A stretch of DNA of 64,000 bases from Brevibacterium permense (GTDB lineage: Bacteria; Actinomycetota; Actinomycetes; Actinomycetales; Brevibacteriaceae): contig NZ_JABSSX010000002.1 of the NCBI RefSeq assembly GCF_013280495.1, positions 248,001-312,000 on the forward strand, read 5' to 3'. A model generated the notes under the pieces. That model saw only the letters and a list, made by a program, of their open reading frames with translations. It made no database searches and had not been told where the DNA came from. Below, piece by piece: positions 18,611 through 28,842 of the stretch (position 1 is its first letter; the number at the start of each line of letters is the position of its first letter). Position numbers and translations under genes: made by a program.

Positions 18611-19486
18611 TCAGGGTGTGGTCTGCACGGTCACACCGACCGTGCCGGGGCCGACATGCGCGGTGATGATCGTCGACAGCGTCCTGAACGAGGAGTCGAA
18701 TCCGAGCTCGCGCAGCCGTGAGCTCAACAGCTCGGCATCGGCGGTGTCCATCTCCCCTTCGGCGTTCTGGACCTCGACGTGCACTGTGTCTTCCGGGTCG
18801 GCCACCTCCGCAGCGGCCTGCGCGGCCAGGGTGACGATCTTCTCCAGAGCCTTGGTGCGAGTGCGCACCCGGGCCAGCGGAACGACGACTCCGGCGCTGA
18901 GACCGAGCACGGGGACGATCTGCAGGGCCCGGCCGAGCAAGGACGACGCGGCGCCGATCCGGCCGCCTCGGCGCAGGTGTTCGAGGCTGCCGGGGGCGAA
19001 CACGGAACGAGTCTCGGCCGCGCACCAATCGGCGATGGTTCCGGCGATCGATTCGACGTCGAGTCCCTGCCGGATCCCGGCCACGGCCACAGACAGTGCC
19101 CCGGCCAGTCCCGCCGAGGTGGTCCTCGAGTCGACGACATCGACGAGGATGTCCTCGGCTTCGGCTGCCTTGACCGCGGAATCGCGGGTGCCCGAGAGCT
19201 CCGCTGACATGGTCACGACGATGATGGCTTCCGCGCCGTCCTCGCGCAGCCGTGCATAGGCGTCGGAGAACTGGGTCGGGGTGGCCATGGACGTGGTGAC
19301 CTCGACTCCGTCGGTCATCTTCGCGCACAGATGCCCGGCATCGACCTCACCGTCGGCGAAGGCGACCCCGCCGATGAGCACGGTCAGCGGCACCACGGCG
19401 AAGAGACCGCCGGTGGCCTCGCTGAGCTCTTCGCTTTCGTCAGCGGAGAGCTGCGCCGTGGAGTCGGTGACCAGTCCGATCCTCAT
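18611..19486 (-). CDS. DegV family fatty-acid-binding protein
   Basis: 291-residue DegV protein, a family that binds fatty acids and in some Gram-positives hands them to a fatty acid kinase. N-terminus IGLVTDSTAQL, then VTTSMATPTQFSDAYA and SAELSGTRDSAVKA, which are DegV signatures. The ATG at 19486 overlaps the stop of the UDP-glucose dehydrogenase gene (ATGA), so they form an operon, although no shared pathway is apparent. I see no fatA/fakA-like kinase beside it. Confidence 0.92.
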   Translation of the reverse strand: MRIGLVTDSTAQLSADESEELSEATGGLFAVVPLTVLIGGVAFADGEVDAGHLCAKMTDGVEVTTSMATPTQFSDAYARLREDGAEAIIVVTMSAELSGTRDSAVKAAEAEDILVDVVDSRTTSAGLAGALSVAVAGIRQGLDVESIAGTIADWCAAETRSVFAPGSLEHLRRGGRIGAASSLLGRALQIVPVLGLSAGVVVPLARVRTRTKALEKIVTLAAQAAAEVADPEDTVHVEVQNAEGEMDTADAELLSSRLRELGFDSSFRTLSTIITAHVGPGTVGVTVQTTP

Positions 19487-20790
19487 GGACGGCCAAGGGC
19501 TCGGTAGGTCCAGCCCGCTGCCCGCCACAGTTCGGGAGTGAGCACATTGCGGCCGTCGACGAGCACTTTACCGCTCACGAGTTCGGCGGTCGCCGCCGGG
19601 TCGAGGTCGCGGTATTCGCGCCATTCCGTCAGCAGCAGCACGGCTTGCGCCCCGGTGATCGCCTCGGCGGTGTCGGCGACGTAGTCGAGTTCGGGGAACG
19701 ACTTCTGCGCATTGCCGATGGCCTGCGGATCGGTGACGGTGACCAGCCCGCCCTGGGTGGCGATGAGCCTGGCCACGGCCAGGGCCGGCGAGTCGCGGAC
19801 GTCGTCGCTGTCGGGTTTGAAAGCGGCACCGAGGATGGTGATCTTCTTGCCGATGAACGACCCGCCCAGGGCATCGCGGGCGATGTCGACCATCCGCACA
19901 CGACGGCGCATGTTGATCGAGTCGATCTCCTTGAGGAACGCCACCGCTTGATCGGCGCCGAGCTCTCCGGCCCTGGCCATGAAGGCGCGGATGTCCTTGG
20001 GCAGGCATCCGCCGCCGAATCCGAGCCCGGCGTTGAGGAATTTGCGGCCGATCCGGTCATCCATGCCGATCGCGTCGGCGAGCTGGGTGACATCGGCTCC
20101 CGATGCTTCGCAGAGTTCGGCCATGGCGTTGATGAATGAGATCTTGGTGGCCAGGAACGAGTTCGCCGCGGTCTTGACCAGCTCGGCGGTCGCGAAGTCA
20201 GTGATCATCCGGGGCGTGTCCTCGGCGAGGATCGAGGCGTAGACCTCGTCGAGGGTCGCGGTCGCGGCCTGCCCCGGCTCACCGTCGGCGACTCCGTACA
20301 CGAGACGATTCGGGTGGAGGGTGTCTTCGACAGCATGCCCCTCTCGCAGGAATTCCGGGTTCCACATCATGGCGGCGCCGGTGTCGGAGATGATTCCGGC
20401 CAGACGCTCGGCGGTGCCCACGGGAACGGTCGACTTTCCCACAACCACCGACGTCGCAGTCAGGTGCGGGTGCAGGGATGACACGGCCGCATCGACATAG
20501 GTGACATCGGCGGCGAACTCACCGGGCTTCTGCGGAGTGCCGACACATACGAAGTGCACGGTGGCGTCGGCGGCACGGGAGATATCGGTGGTGAATTCGA
20601 GTTTTCCGCGCTCCTGAGCCTTCACGAGGAGTTCACTCAGTCCCGGTTCGTAGAAGGGCGGACGACCGGAGGTCAGGGCCTCGACCTTCTCCGTGTCGAC
20701 ATCGACTCCCGTGACCTCATGGCCCAGAGACGCCATGGCTGCCGCATGGACCGCGCCCAGATATCCGCATCCGATGACTGAAATCTTCAA
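19483..20790 (-). CDS. UDP-glucose/GDP-mannose dehydrogenase family protein (UDP-glucose 6-dehydrogenase)
   Basis: 435-residue NAD-dependent enzyme, probably oxidising UDP-glucose to UDP-glucuronate. N-terminal Rossmann motif VIGCGYLG at residues 5-12, central NAGLGFGGGCLPKDIRAF with the catalytic Cys, and C-terminal UDP-binding domain with AFKPDSDDVRDSPAL. Start is TTG 20790, with AGGAG eight bases upstream; the open frame before this is not coding. UDP-glucuronate would feed cell-surface polysaccharide, but no glycosyltransferases lie near. A UDP-N-acetyl-sugar dehydrogenase is a less likely alternative. Confidence 0.91.
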   Translation of the reverse strand: MKISVIGCGYLGAVHAAAMASLGHEVTGVDVDTEKVEALTSGRPPFYEPGLSELLVKAQERGKLEFTTDISRAADATVHFVCVGTPQKPGEFAADVTYVDAAVSSLHPHLTATSVVVGKSTVPVGTAERLAGIISDTGAAMMWNPEFLREGHAVEDTLHPNRLVYGVADGEPGQAATATLDEVYASILAEDTPRMITDFATAELVKTAANSFLATKISFINAMAELCEASGADVTQLADAIGMDDRIGRKFLNAGLGFGGGCLPKDIRAFMARAGELGADQAVAFLKEIDSINMRRRVRMVDIARDALGGSFIGKKITILGAAFKPDSDDVRDSPALAVARLIATQGGLVTVTDPQAIGNAQKSFPELDYVADTAEAITGAQAVLLLTEWREYRDLDPAATAELVSGKVLVDGRNVLTPELWRAAGWTYRALGRP

Positions 20791-20885
20791 ACCGAGCTCT
20801 CCTGGGTATTGGCATGCGTTTTCGACCACACTATATGCCACCCGGTTGCACGATATGTGGAGGTTGAAACAGTAGGCTTGGAATT

Positions 20886-21602
20886 GTGAAGCGTTTCCTT
20901 GATTTCCTCACCAACTCACCGGCCGCTGTGACGTTTGCGGTGCTCACCGTGCTCGGCATCATCGCCTTCGCCATCCCCGGGCTGCACTCTGCTGCCTGGG
21001 TCATCGGACTCGTGCTGTGCCTCGGCGTGATCGCCGCGCTGCTGATGTTCCACGGCGAATGGCGACGTGCCCAACAGCAGATCGACGCACTGCGCCAACA
21101 GCTCAGCGTCGAGCGCGGGCGGATGGACACTCTCGGACTGACCCCGGTGGAGGACAAGGTCGAGCTGCTTCCCGATGAGCGTCGCGCCCGTCGCATCCTC
21201 GAGCTCATCCCGGATTCGTCGGGCCTCGTCCAGTCCCTGCGACTCGACGCGACCTTCGCCACCGTCGCCGTCGACGAACTCGAGCCGCTCACCACCTTCT
21301 GTGCCGAGTTCAAGAAGGCCAGCTTCGACAACCCCCGTTCGCACGCCGCGTTCATGAACCTCTATCGGGCAGCCGAGGGCCTGTCGATCTGGGTGAAGGA
21401 GGAGACTCAAGTCTCTCCCGATGATGCCGGCACCCGTGAGATCCGTCCCGGCGATGCCCGCAAGGACGGCTGGCGCGGTTACACCGAGGCTCAGAGCCGG
21501 GGCGAACGCCTCAGCGACGACTTCGTCTCCTCCCGATGGGAGTTCAACCAGACAGCACTCGAACTCGGACTCGTCTCAGGCAGTCCGCCGTTCAACGACT
21601 GA
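20886..21602 (+). CDS. Hypothetical membrane protein with coiled-coil-like segment
   Basis: 238 residues, not recognised. Two adjacent membrane helices at about residues 12-32 and 37-56, then a charged stretch REWRRAQQQIDALRQQL that could form a short coiled coil, then a soluble alpha/beta-looking domain (DSSGLVQSLRLDATFATVAVDELEPLTTF) and a polar C-terminus ending FNQTALELGLVSGSPPFND. GTG start with no SD; TAGGCT ends seven bases before it, suggesting a leaderless mRNA. Divergent from the UDP-glucose dehydrogenase gene and convergent with nadE. Confidence 0.8.
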   Translation: MKRFLDFLTNSPAAVTFAVLTVLGIIAFAIPGLHSAAWVIGLVLCLGVIAALLMFHGEWRRAQQQIDALRQQLSVERGRMDTLGLTPVEDKVELLPDERRARRILELIPDSSGLVQSLRLDATFATVAVDELEPLTTFCAEFKKASFDNPRSHAAFMNLYRAAEGLSIWVKEETQVSPDDAGTREIRPGDARKDGWRGYTEAQSRGERLSDDFVSSRWEFNQTALELGLVSGSPPFND

Positions 21603-21636
21603 CAACGTTCCACAGCCGACGTTCGACAAACTGTTG

Positions 21637-21661
21637 GGGCCCTCACATTGTGAGGGCCCCG
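21637..21661. terminator. Bidirectional terminator between 20886 gene and nadE
   Basis: Perfect 11-bp stem GGGGCCCTCAC/GTGAGGGCCCC with a three-base loop, between convergent stop codons. Confidence 0.85.
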
Positions 21662-21688
21662 ACTGCTGTCAGTGTTCAGCTGCTCGGC

Positions 21689-22522
21689 TCAGTGCCGGAT
21701 CCACCAGGAATCGACCGGAGCCACGGGTGTGCGGCGTTTATGCTCTGAGCGGCGGTACTTCTCGATGAGTGCCGAGGCGGCCGCAGGCTCGATCGCCTTT
21801 CCCTCGAGGAAGTCATCGATCTGGTCATAGGTCAGACCCAGCGACGATTCGTCCGTCTGCCCGGGCTCGTCATCGAGCAGATCCGCGGTGGGGACCTTGA
21901 CGATGAGATTTTCGGGAGCGCCGAGGTGGCGCAGCAGCTCCCGTCCCTGCCGTTTGTTCAGACCTGCCAGGGGGATGACGTCGGCCGCGCCGTCGCCGAA
22001 CTTCGTGAAGAACCCGGTGACCGCCTCGGCGGCGTGGTCCGTGCCGACGACGAGCGCCTTCTTCTCCCCTGCCAGCTCGAACTGCGCGATCATCCGCATC
22101 CGGGCCTTGACGTTGCCCTTGCCGAAATCGGTGATCGGCTCTCCGGTGGCCTTCTCGTACTCCTCGGCGGCCGCATCCGTGGCGGCGCCGATGTTGATCG
22201 CCAGCTCATGATCGGCGGCGATGAACGACAGAGCATTCTGGGCATCGGCCTCATCGGTCTGCACATGGTGAGGCAGGCGCACGGCCCAGAATTCGGCATC
22301 GGCCCCGCGGCGGCGCAGGTCCTCCACCGCCAGCTGGCAGAGCCTGCCGGCCAGTGTGGAGTCCTGCCCGCCGCTGATGCCGAGCACGAGACCTCTGACT
22401 CCGGTGGTGAGCACATAGTCGACGAGGAACTCGACACGGCGGGCGATCTCCGTCGCCGGATCGATCTGCGGTCGCACGCCGAGGGCGTGCCGAATCTCGT
22501 CTTGGACTCTGTCGTTCGTCAT
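21689..22522 (-). CDS. nadE: Ammonia-dependent NAD+ synthetase
   Basis: 277-residue enzyme that makes NAD from deamido-NAD, ammonia and ATP. The ATP-pyrophosphatase loop SGGQDS is at residues 50-55, and the sequence continues with [17 protein letters not shown] and [21 protein letters not shown], typical of NadE. No glutaminase domain is present, so it is the ammonia-dependent short form. ATG 22522 keeps the N-terminus in line with the family; the longer frame from 22573 lacks support. Confidence 0.95.
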   Translation of the reverse strand: MTNDRVQDEIRHALGVRPQIDPATEIARRVEFLVDYVLTTGVRGLVLGISGGQDSTLAGRLCQLAVEDLRRRGADAEFWAVRLPHHVQTDEADAQNALSFIAADHELAINIGAATDAAAEEYEKATGEPITDFGKGNVKARMRMIAQFELAGEKKALVVGTDHAAEAVTGFFTKFGDGAADVIPLAGLNKRQGRELLRHLGAPENLIVKVPTADLLDDEPGQTDESSLGLTYDQIDDFLEGKAIEPAAASALIEKYRRSEHKRRTPVAPVDSWWIRH

Positions 22523-22621
22523 GCTCACACCAGTCGTAGTCGGGGGCGAAGCGCCGCCGTTCGGCGCCCGCACTCATGCAGTCTCCCAGATGCCGTGTTA
22601 CGGCGAAGTATCGGCCGGGCC

Positions 22622-25537
22622 TCAGGCGTCGGGGACGATGTTGACGAGCTTGGGGGCTCGCACGATCACCTTGCGCACTCCGGCGCCGCCGAGGGCCTTG
22701 ACGGCGTTCGGCGATTCGAGAGCCAGCTTCTCGAGCGCTTCCGCGGTGATGTCCGGGGCCACCTCGAGCCGTGCGCGCACCTTGCCCTTGACCTGGACCA
22801 CACAGGTCACGGTCTCGGCGACGAGGTGGTTCGGGTCCGCCTCGGGGAAGGCCGCATAGGTGACCGTCGACTCGTGCCCGAGACGTGACCACAGCTCCTC
22901 GGCCAGGTGCGGTGCGAAGGGCGCGAGCATGATCGTCAGCGGTTCGAGGACGTCCCGGGTCGCACCGCCCTGCTTGGTGGCATGGTTGGTGAGCACGATG
23001 AGCTTGGAAATCGCGGTGTTGAACCGCAGATGGTCCATATCCTCGCGCACACCGTCGATGACCTGGTGAAGGACCTTGAGCGATTCGGCGTCGGCCTCGC
23101 CGTCTGCGACCACGGACTCACCGCTGGTCTCGTCGACGAAGAGTCGCCACACGCGCTGCAGGAACCGCTGTGCGCCGACGACGGCGCGGGTGTCCCAGGG
23201 GCGGTCCTGCTCCAGCGGGCCCATCGACATCTCATAGACGCGGAAGGTGTCAGCACCGAAGGCGTCGTACATCTCGTCGGGCATGACGGAGTTCTTCAGC
23301 GATTTGCCGATCTTTCCGTACTCCCGGTTGACCTGTTCGCCGCCTAACCAGAACGTCAGCTCACCGTTCGATTCGGTTCTCTCCTCCACCTCGGCGGCGG
23401 GGACGTAGACGCCGCGGGAATCGGTGTAGGCATAGGCCTGGATGTATCCCTGGTTGACAAGACGGTGGAACGGCTCGGACGAGGAGATGTGCCCGAGGTC
23501 GAAGAGGATCTTGTGCCAGAAGCGGGCATAGAGCAGGTGGAGCACAGCGTGTTCCTGTCCGCCGACGTAGAGGTCGGCGCCACCGCGCGGTTTCGAGGCC
23601 CGCGGTCCCAGCCAGTACTTCTCGTTGGCGGGGTCGACGAGGCGTTCGTCGTTGTGCGGGTCCGCGTAGCGCAGCTGGTACCACGAGGATCCGGCCCAGT
23701 TGGGCATCGTGTTCGTCTCACGCTGGTAGGTCTTCGGACCGTCGCCGAGGTCGAGTTCGATGCTCGTCCATTCCTGATTCCGGCTCAGCGCCGGTTCGGG
23801 ACGGCTGTCGGCATCGTCGGGCGCGTAGGTCCGCGGGGCGAAGTCGTCGACTTCGGGCAGCTGGACGGGCAGCATCTCGTCGGGCAGAGCGATCGGGGTG
23901 CCGTTCTCGTCGTAGACGATCGGGAACGGTTCGCCCCAGTAGCGCTGGCGAGAGAACAGCCAGTCGCGCAGGCGGTACTGGGTGGACTCGGTGGCCAGCC
24001 CCTTTCCCGCCAGCCATTCGGTGACCTGGGTCTTCGCCGCGTCGATCTCGAGGCCGTTGATGTCGATCTCGGCATTGGCCGAGTTGATCATCACCCCGGT
24101 GCCGGTGAACGGCGCGTCCTCGTCGTGGTCGGCCGGAGGCTGCACGGTGCGGATATAGGGCAGTCCGAACGCCTTTGCGAAGTCCCAGTCACGGGCGTCT
24201 TCGGCCGGCACGGCCATGATCGCTCCGGTGCCGTATCCCATGAGCACATAGTCGGCGATGAAGATCGGAACCTCTGCCCCGGTGGCCGGGTTGAGCGCAT
24301 AGGAGCCGGTGAAGATGCCGGTCTTCTCCCGGCTCTGCTGCCGGTCGGCGTCGGTCTTGGCCGCAGCGGCGCGCTGGTAGGCGGCGATCGCCTCGGCGGG
24401 GGTGGCCTCTCCGCCGCGCCACGACGCGGGGGTGGACTCATCCCATGACTCAGCGGTGAGGTCGGCGACCTGCGGGTGTTCGGGGCTGAGGACGAGGTAC
24501 GTGGCGCCGAACAGGGTGTCCGGGCGTGTGGTGTAGACCTCGATGTCGGAAGCATCGTCACCGGCGATGGGCAGGCGCAGCAGGGCGCCCTTCGACCGGC
24601 CGATCCAATTGACCTGCATCGCGTGGATCGCATTCGGCCAGTCCAGCACGTCGAGGTCGTCGATGAGGCGGTCGGCATACGCAGTGATGCGCATGTTCCA
24701 CTGGCGCAGACGGCGGGTGAAGACCGGGTAGTTTCCACGCTCGGAAAGACCCTCGGCGGTGACCTCTTCATTGGCCAGCACGGTGCCCAACCCCGGGCAC
24801 CAGTTGACCGGGGATTCGGAGACGTAGGCGAGGCGGTAGCCCTGCAGGACGTTCTCGCGCTCCGTCGAGCTCAGCTCCGACCAGGCGCGACCGTCGGGTG
24901 TGGGGCGAGCACCGGAAGCGAACTGCTCGATGAGCGTGTCGATCGGACGAGCCGCGCCTTTGGCCTCACCGTCGGGGGTGGTCGCCTCGGTGTCGTACCA
25001 GGAGTTGAAGATCTGCAGGAAGATCCACTGCGTCCATTTGACGAATTCGTCGTCGGTCGTGGCGAAGCGACGGCGCACATCGTGGGCCAGCCCCAGGCGG
25101 CGCAGCTGCTCGGTCATGTTCGCGATATTGGCATCGGTGGTGATGCGCGGGTGCTGACCGGTCTGCACCGCGTAGAGATCGGCGGGCAGTCCGAAGGCGT
25201 CGTAGGACAGGGCGTGCATGACGTTGTGTCCGCGCATCCGCTGGTAGCGGCCGTAGACGTCGGTGCCGAGGTAGCCCAGCGGATGGCCGACGTGCAGTCC
25301 CACACCGGAGGGGTACGGGAACATATCCATGATGTACAGGGATTCGCGCTCACTCAGGTCGGCCGGAGGACCGTAGGGCGACGAAGCATCCTGGGAGTCG
25401 AGCTCGCCGAGGTCTCCGGTGGGGTTCGGGGTGTGGAACGTGCCCGATTCCTCCCATGTGCGCTGCCAAGACTTCTCGATCTTTTCGGCCAGCGCCGCAT
25501 CATAGCGGAAACCGGTCTCCTCAGGGTTCGTCGTCAT
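22622..25537 (-). CDS. leuS: Leucyl-tRNA synthetase
   Basis: 971-residue class Ia synthetase. HIGH-box region [16 protein letters not shown] near residue 95, an editing domain insertion (around [15 protein letters not shown]), and the KMSKS-loop variant [10 protein letters not shown] near 760, a form common in actinobacteria; C-terminal anticodon-binding and LeuRS-specific regions follow. ATG 25537 is preceded by AAGGAAGG. Monocistronic as far as the sequence shows. Confidence 0.97.
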   Translation of the reverse strand: MTTNPEETGFRYDAALAEKIEKSWQRTWEESGTFHTPNPTGDLGELDSQDASSPYGPPADLSERESLYIMDMFPYPSGVGLHVGHPLGYLGTDVYGRYQRMRGHNVMHALSYDAFGLPADLYAVQTGQHPRITTDANIANMTEQLRRLGLAHDVRRRFATTDDEFVKWTQWIFLQIFNSWYDTEATTPDGEAKGAARPIDTLIEQFASGARPTPDGRAWSELSSTERENVLQGYRLAYVSESPVNWCPGLGTVLANEEVTAEGLSERGNYPVFTRRLRQWNMRITAYADRLIDDLDVLDWPNAIHAMQVNWIGRSKGALLRLPIAGDDASDIEVYTTRPDTLFGATYLVLSPEHPQVADLTAESWDESTPASWRGGEATPAEAIAAYQRAAAAKTDADRQQSREKTGIFTGSYALNPATGAEVPIFIADYVLMGYGTGAIMAVPAEDARDWDFAKAFGLPYIRTVQPPADHDEDAPFTGTGVMINSANAEIDINGLEIDAAKTQVTEWLAGKGLATESTQYRLRDWLFSRQRYWGEPFPIVYDENGTPIALPDEMLPVQLPEVDDFAPRTYAPDDADSRPEPALSRNQEWTSIELDLGDGPKTYQRETNTMPNWAGSSWYQLRYADPHNDERLVDPANEKYWLGPRASKPRGGADLYVGGQEHAVLHLLYARFWHKILFDLGHISSSEPFHRLVNQGYIQAYAYTDSRGVYVPAAEVEERTESNGELTFWLGGEQVNREYGKIGKSLKNSVMPDEMYDAFGADTFRVYEMSMGPLEQDRPWDTRAVVGAQRFLQRVWRLFVDETSGESVVADGEADAESLKVLHQVIDGVREDMDHLRFNTAISKLIVLTNHATKQGGATRDVLEPLTIMLAPFAPHLAEELWSRLGHESTVTYAAFPEADPNHLVAETVTCVVQVKGKVRARLEVAPDITAEALEKLALESPNAVKALGGAGVRKVIVRAPKLVNIVPDA

Positions 25538-25726
25538 TACCTTCCTTCGCAGAACAGACGTGAGCGGGTTCTGACCATCGTACTCTGAACGCCCCCTGAT
25601 TCGACTTGGTTAGACTGCTCACAGGTCAGCGGACGCCGGTTATCTCGGCAAACGTGATCGATTTCACTGAGACCCGGCCGAACTGTAAGATAACCGAGCA
25701 GTAACTTACGTCCTCGAAGGAGACTC

Positions 25727-27535
25727 ATGAGCTCAACGACCATGCCGCAGTCGTCAACACCCGTTGTCGGTTTCGAGGTCGATACCGCCTCGTCGACCAC
25801 CGATATCTTCCTCAGCACCGTCGCTGAGAACCCCAGCCGCCCTCTGGTCGCCAAGCCCGACGGCGACGGTTGGAACGAACTGACCGCGGCCGAATTCCTC
25901 GCAGAGGTCAAGGCGGCCGCAAAGGGGCTCATCGCCTTGGGCGTGGAAGTCGGTGACCGGCTCGCGATCTTCGGCCCCACCTCGTATGAGTGGACGCTCA
26001 GCGACTATGCCATCTGGTACGCCGGCGGAATCTCCGTGCCGTTCTACGACACCTCTTCGGAGAGCCAGCTCAGCTGGATGCTCACCGACGCCGATGTCAC
26101 TCGTGGGCTCGTCGCATCACGCGAGCATGCCGATCGGGTGCGAGCGGCGGCCAAGGTCGCCGGACGGGAAGAGCCGGCCCTGCGGGTCTGGGAAGACGGC
26201 GCCTTCGCCGATCTCACCGAAGCCGGCAAGGCCGTCACCGATGAGGAGCTCGAAGCCGCTCGCTCGCAGGTCGGCTCCGATTCCGTGGCGACGATCATCT
26301 ACACTTCCGGCACCACAGGAAAGCCCAAGGGCTGTGTGCTCACCCACGCGAACTTCGTGCAGACCGCCCAGGCCGCGCGCCACCAGATCCCCAGCGTTCT
26401 CGACACGAATATGCGCTGCCTGCTGTTCCTGCCGCAGGCTCACGTCTTCGCCCGGTTCATCGAGGTCCTGGCCATCAGCAACGGTGCTCTGCTGGCGCAC
26501 CAGTCGGATCTGACGAAGCTCACCGACGCCATGGGCAGCTTCCGCCCCTCGTTCATCCTCGGTGTGCCCCGTGTCTTCGAGAAGGTGTTCAATTCCGCGC
26601 TGGCGACCGCTCAGGCAGGCGGCAAGGAGAAGATCTTCCGCCGTGCCGAGCAGGTCGCAGTCGCCTACTCGAAGGCACTCGACACCGGCAAGGTGCCGAC
26701 CGCCCTCAAGCTCCAGCATGCCCTGTTCGACAAGCTCGTCTATTCGAAGCTGCGCGCAGTTATGGGCGGCAACGTCACTCACGCGGTCTCCGGCGGTGGC
26801 GCACTCGGCGCTCATCTCGGCCACTTCTTCCGCGGACTCGGCATCATCGTTCTCGAAGGCTACGGACTCACTGAGACCACGGCACCGATCACCGTCAATA
26901 TTCCGGAGAAGTCGAAGATCGGAACTGTCGGCGTGCCGCTGCCGGGCGCCTCGGTGGCGATTGCTCCCGACGGTGAGATCCTGGCCAAGGGCGTGCCGGT
27001 CTTCCGCGAGTACTGGAACAACCCCGAGGCCACGGCCAAGGAGTTCCACGACGGCTGGTTCGGCACCGGTGACCTCGGCTCACTCGATGACGACGGCTAC
27101 CTCACGATCAACGGCCGCAAGAAGGAGATCATCGTGACCTCCAGCGGCAAGAACGTCGCCCCGGCTCCGCTCGAAGATGTGCTGCGTCGCCACCCGATCA
27201 TCGGCCAGCCGGTGCTCGTCGGCGAGAACCGCAGATTCGTCTCGGCGCTGATCTTCCTCGATTCAGAGATGCTGCCGGGCTGGCTGAAGAATCACGATCT
27301 GCCGCAGATGGATCTGCGCGAAGCCGCCGAGGACGATGCGGTCCAGGCCGAAGTGGCCAAGGCCGTCGAACAGATGAACAGGACCGTCTCGCGGGCCGAA
27401 GGAGTCAAGAAGTTCACAATCCTGCCGATCGAGCTCAGCGAGGAGAACGGCTACCTCTCTGCCAAGCAGTCGGTCAAGCGTCACCTCATCAACAAGGACT
27501 TCGCCGCCGAGATCGACGCGCTCTACGCCGGCTGA
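25727..27535 (+). CDS. Long-chain fatty-acid-CoA ligase (AMP-binding, FadD15-like)
   Basis: 602-residue ANL-superfamily enzyme that activates long-chain fatty acids via acyl-AMP. ATP-binding loop YTSGTTGKPKG near residue 190, LEGYGLTETTAP near 385, GWFGTGDLG near 445 and GRKKEIIVTSSGKNVAP near 465, with a C-terminal Lys (SAKQSVKR). The sequence class resembles mycobacterial FadD15-type ligases. CGAAGGAG precedes the ATG. The acyl chain length cannot be read from sequence. No other beta-oxidation genes are adjacent. Confidence 0.92.
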   Translation: MSSTTMPQSSTPVVGFEVDTASSTTDIFLSTVAENPSRPLVAKPDGDGWNELTAAEFLAEVKAAAKGLIALGVEVGDRLAIFGPTSYEWTLSDYAIWYAGGISVPFYDTSSESQLSWMLTDADVTRGLVASREHADRVRAAAKVAGREEPALRVWEDGAFADLTEAGKAVTDEELEAARSQVGSDSVATIIYTSGTTGKPKGCVLTHANFVQTAQAARHQIPSVLDTNMRCLLFLPQAHVFARFIEVLAISNGALLAHQSDLTKLTDAMGSFRPSFILGVPRVFEKVFNSALATAQAGGKEKIFRRAEQVAVAYSKALDTGKVPTALKLQHALFDKLVYSKLRAVMGGNVTHAVSGGGALGAHLGHFFRGLGIIVLEGYGLTETTAPITVNIPEKSKIGTVGVPLPGASVAIAPDGEILAKGVPVFREYWNNPEATAKEFHDGWFGTGDLGSLDDDGYLTINGRKKEIIVTSSGKNVAPAPLEDVLRRHPIIGQPVLVGENRRFVSALIFLDSEMLPGWLKNHDLPQMDLREAAEDDAVQAEVAKAVEQMNRTVSRAEGVKKFTILPIELSEENGYLSAKQSVKRHLINKDFAAEIDALYAG

Positions 27536-27586
27536 CGAACAGTCGCTGCCGGCTGGGACACAGTTGCTGAACTCAGCCTGCGGGGT

Positions 27587-27626
27587 ACGGCCCGGGCACG
27601 GACTCGAACGGTCTGTCCCGGGCCGT
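27587..27626 (+). terminator. Hairpin downstream of the acyl-CoA ligase gene
   Basis: Ten-bp arms ACGGCCCGGG/CCCGGGCCGT, separated by 20 bases that contain an imperfect inner pairing. Begins 52 bp after the stop codon. Confidence 0.6.
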
Positions 27627-27784
27627 CGTCGTCCCACCTCGGTGGTGGTGGGCGGACTCTTCCCAATCGGGAGGGCACGACAACGGTGACGTCGTCCCGC
27701 CTCGGCGAGGGCTTGCCTCAGGGTCGTAAGCTGAGGACAGAAGTCGAACTCATCGATCTCATCGATCTCATTGGAGGCAGCGTC

Positions 27785-28828
27785 ATGTCCGAGACCACCG
27801 ATCACACACCCAGCTACGTGACCGAAGGGGCGGAATTCAACCGGGATACGAACTACATCGACGATCGCATCCTCAACGATCCCAACGCTCAATGGCCCGT
27901 CGAACCCGGCCGGTACCGCCTCGTCGCCGCCCGTGCCTGCCCGTGGGCGAACCGGTCGATCATCGTCCGTCGCCTCCTCGGGCTCGAGGACGTCATCTCC
28001 CTCGGCATGCCCGGCCCCACCCACGATGCGCGGTCGTGGACCTTCGACCTCGACCCGGGCGGGGTGGATCCGGTGCTCGGCATCGAACGGCTGCAGCAGG
28101 CGTTCTTCGCCCGTTACCCGGACTATCCGCGCGGAATCACCGTGCCGGCCGTTGTCGACGTGCCCACCGGCGTCGTCGTCACCAACGACTTCGCGCAGAT
28201 CACGGAGGACTTCTCCACCCAGTGGACCGAATACCACCGTGAGGGTGCCCCGATTCTCTGGCCCGAGGAATCACGGGAGGAGATGGAGAAGGTGATGCGC
28301 CATATCTACACGGAGATCAACAACGGGGTCTACCGCTGCGGCTTCGCCGGCTCCCAGGACGCCTACGAAGCGGCCTTCGACCGCCTATTCAACGCGCTCG
28401 ATATCGTCGAGGATCGGCTCAGCCGGTCACGGTTCCTCATGGGTGAGACCATCACCGAGGCGGATGTGCGACTGTTCACGACGCTCGTGCGCTTCGATCC
28501 CGTCTATTTCGGTCACTTCAAGTGCAACCGGCAGCCGCTCACTGCGTTCGAGAACCTGTGGGGCTACGCCCGCGACCTGTATCAGACGCCGGGCTTCGGC
28601 GACACGGTGGACTTCGAGCAGATCAAACAGCACTACTACATCGTCCACCAGGATGTGAACCCGACGCAGATCGTACCTAAGGGCCCCGATCTCTCAGGTT
28701 GGCTCAGCGATCACGGTCGCGACCGGAAGTTCGGCGGATCCCCCTTCGGCGAAGGGACCGCTCCCGGACCCGTCAAGCCCGGCGAAGAGGTCGCACCAAC
28801 GCATACGGCAGCGGCCTGGGTGAGCTGA
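27785..28828 (+). CDS. Glutathionyl-hydroquinone reductase-like (GST family, ECM4/YqjG type)
   Basis: 347-residue thioredoxin-fold plus GST C-terminal protein. The catalytic motif CPWANR (Cys 52) is the active site of the xi-class glutathionyl-hydroquinone reductases, followed by RSWTFDLDPGGVDPV and YPDYPRGITVPAVVD, then helical GST-C domain (RFLMGETITEADVRLFTTLVRF). Most actinobacteria use mycothiol rather than glutathione, so the natural thiol may differ; this is inference. GGAGG precedes ATG 27785. A 9-bp direct repeat (ATCGATCTC, 27750-27767) sits just upstream. Confidence 0.9.
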   Translation: MSETTDHTPSYVTEGAEFNRDTNYIDDRILNDPNAQWPVEPGRYRLVAARACPWANRSIIVRRLLGLEDVISLGMPGPTHDARSWTFDLDPGGVDPVLGIERLQQAFFARYPDYPRGITVPAVVDVPTGVVVTNDFAQITEDFSTQWTEYHREGAPILWPEESREEMEKVMRHIYTEINNGVYRCGFAGSQDAYEAAFDRLFNALDIVEDRLSRSRFLMGETITEADVRLFTTLVRFDPVYFGHFKCNRQPLTAFENLWGYARDLYQTPGFGDTVDFEQIKQHYYIVHQDVNPTQIVPKGPDLSGWLSDHGRDRKFGGSPFGEGTAPGPVKPGEEVAPTHTAAAWVS

Positions 28829-28842
28829 GCTGAGGAATCACC

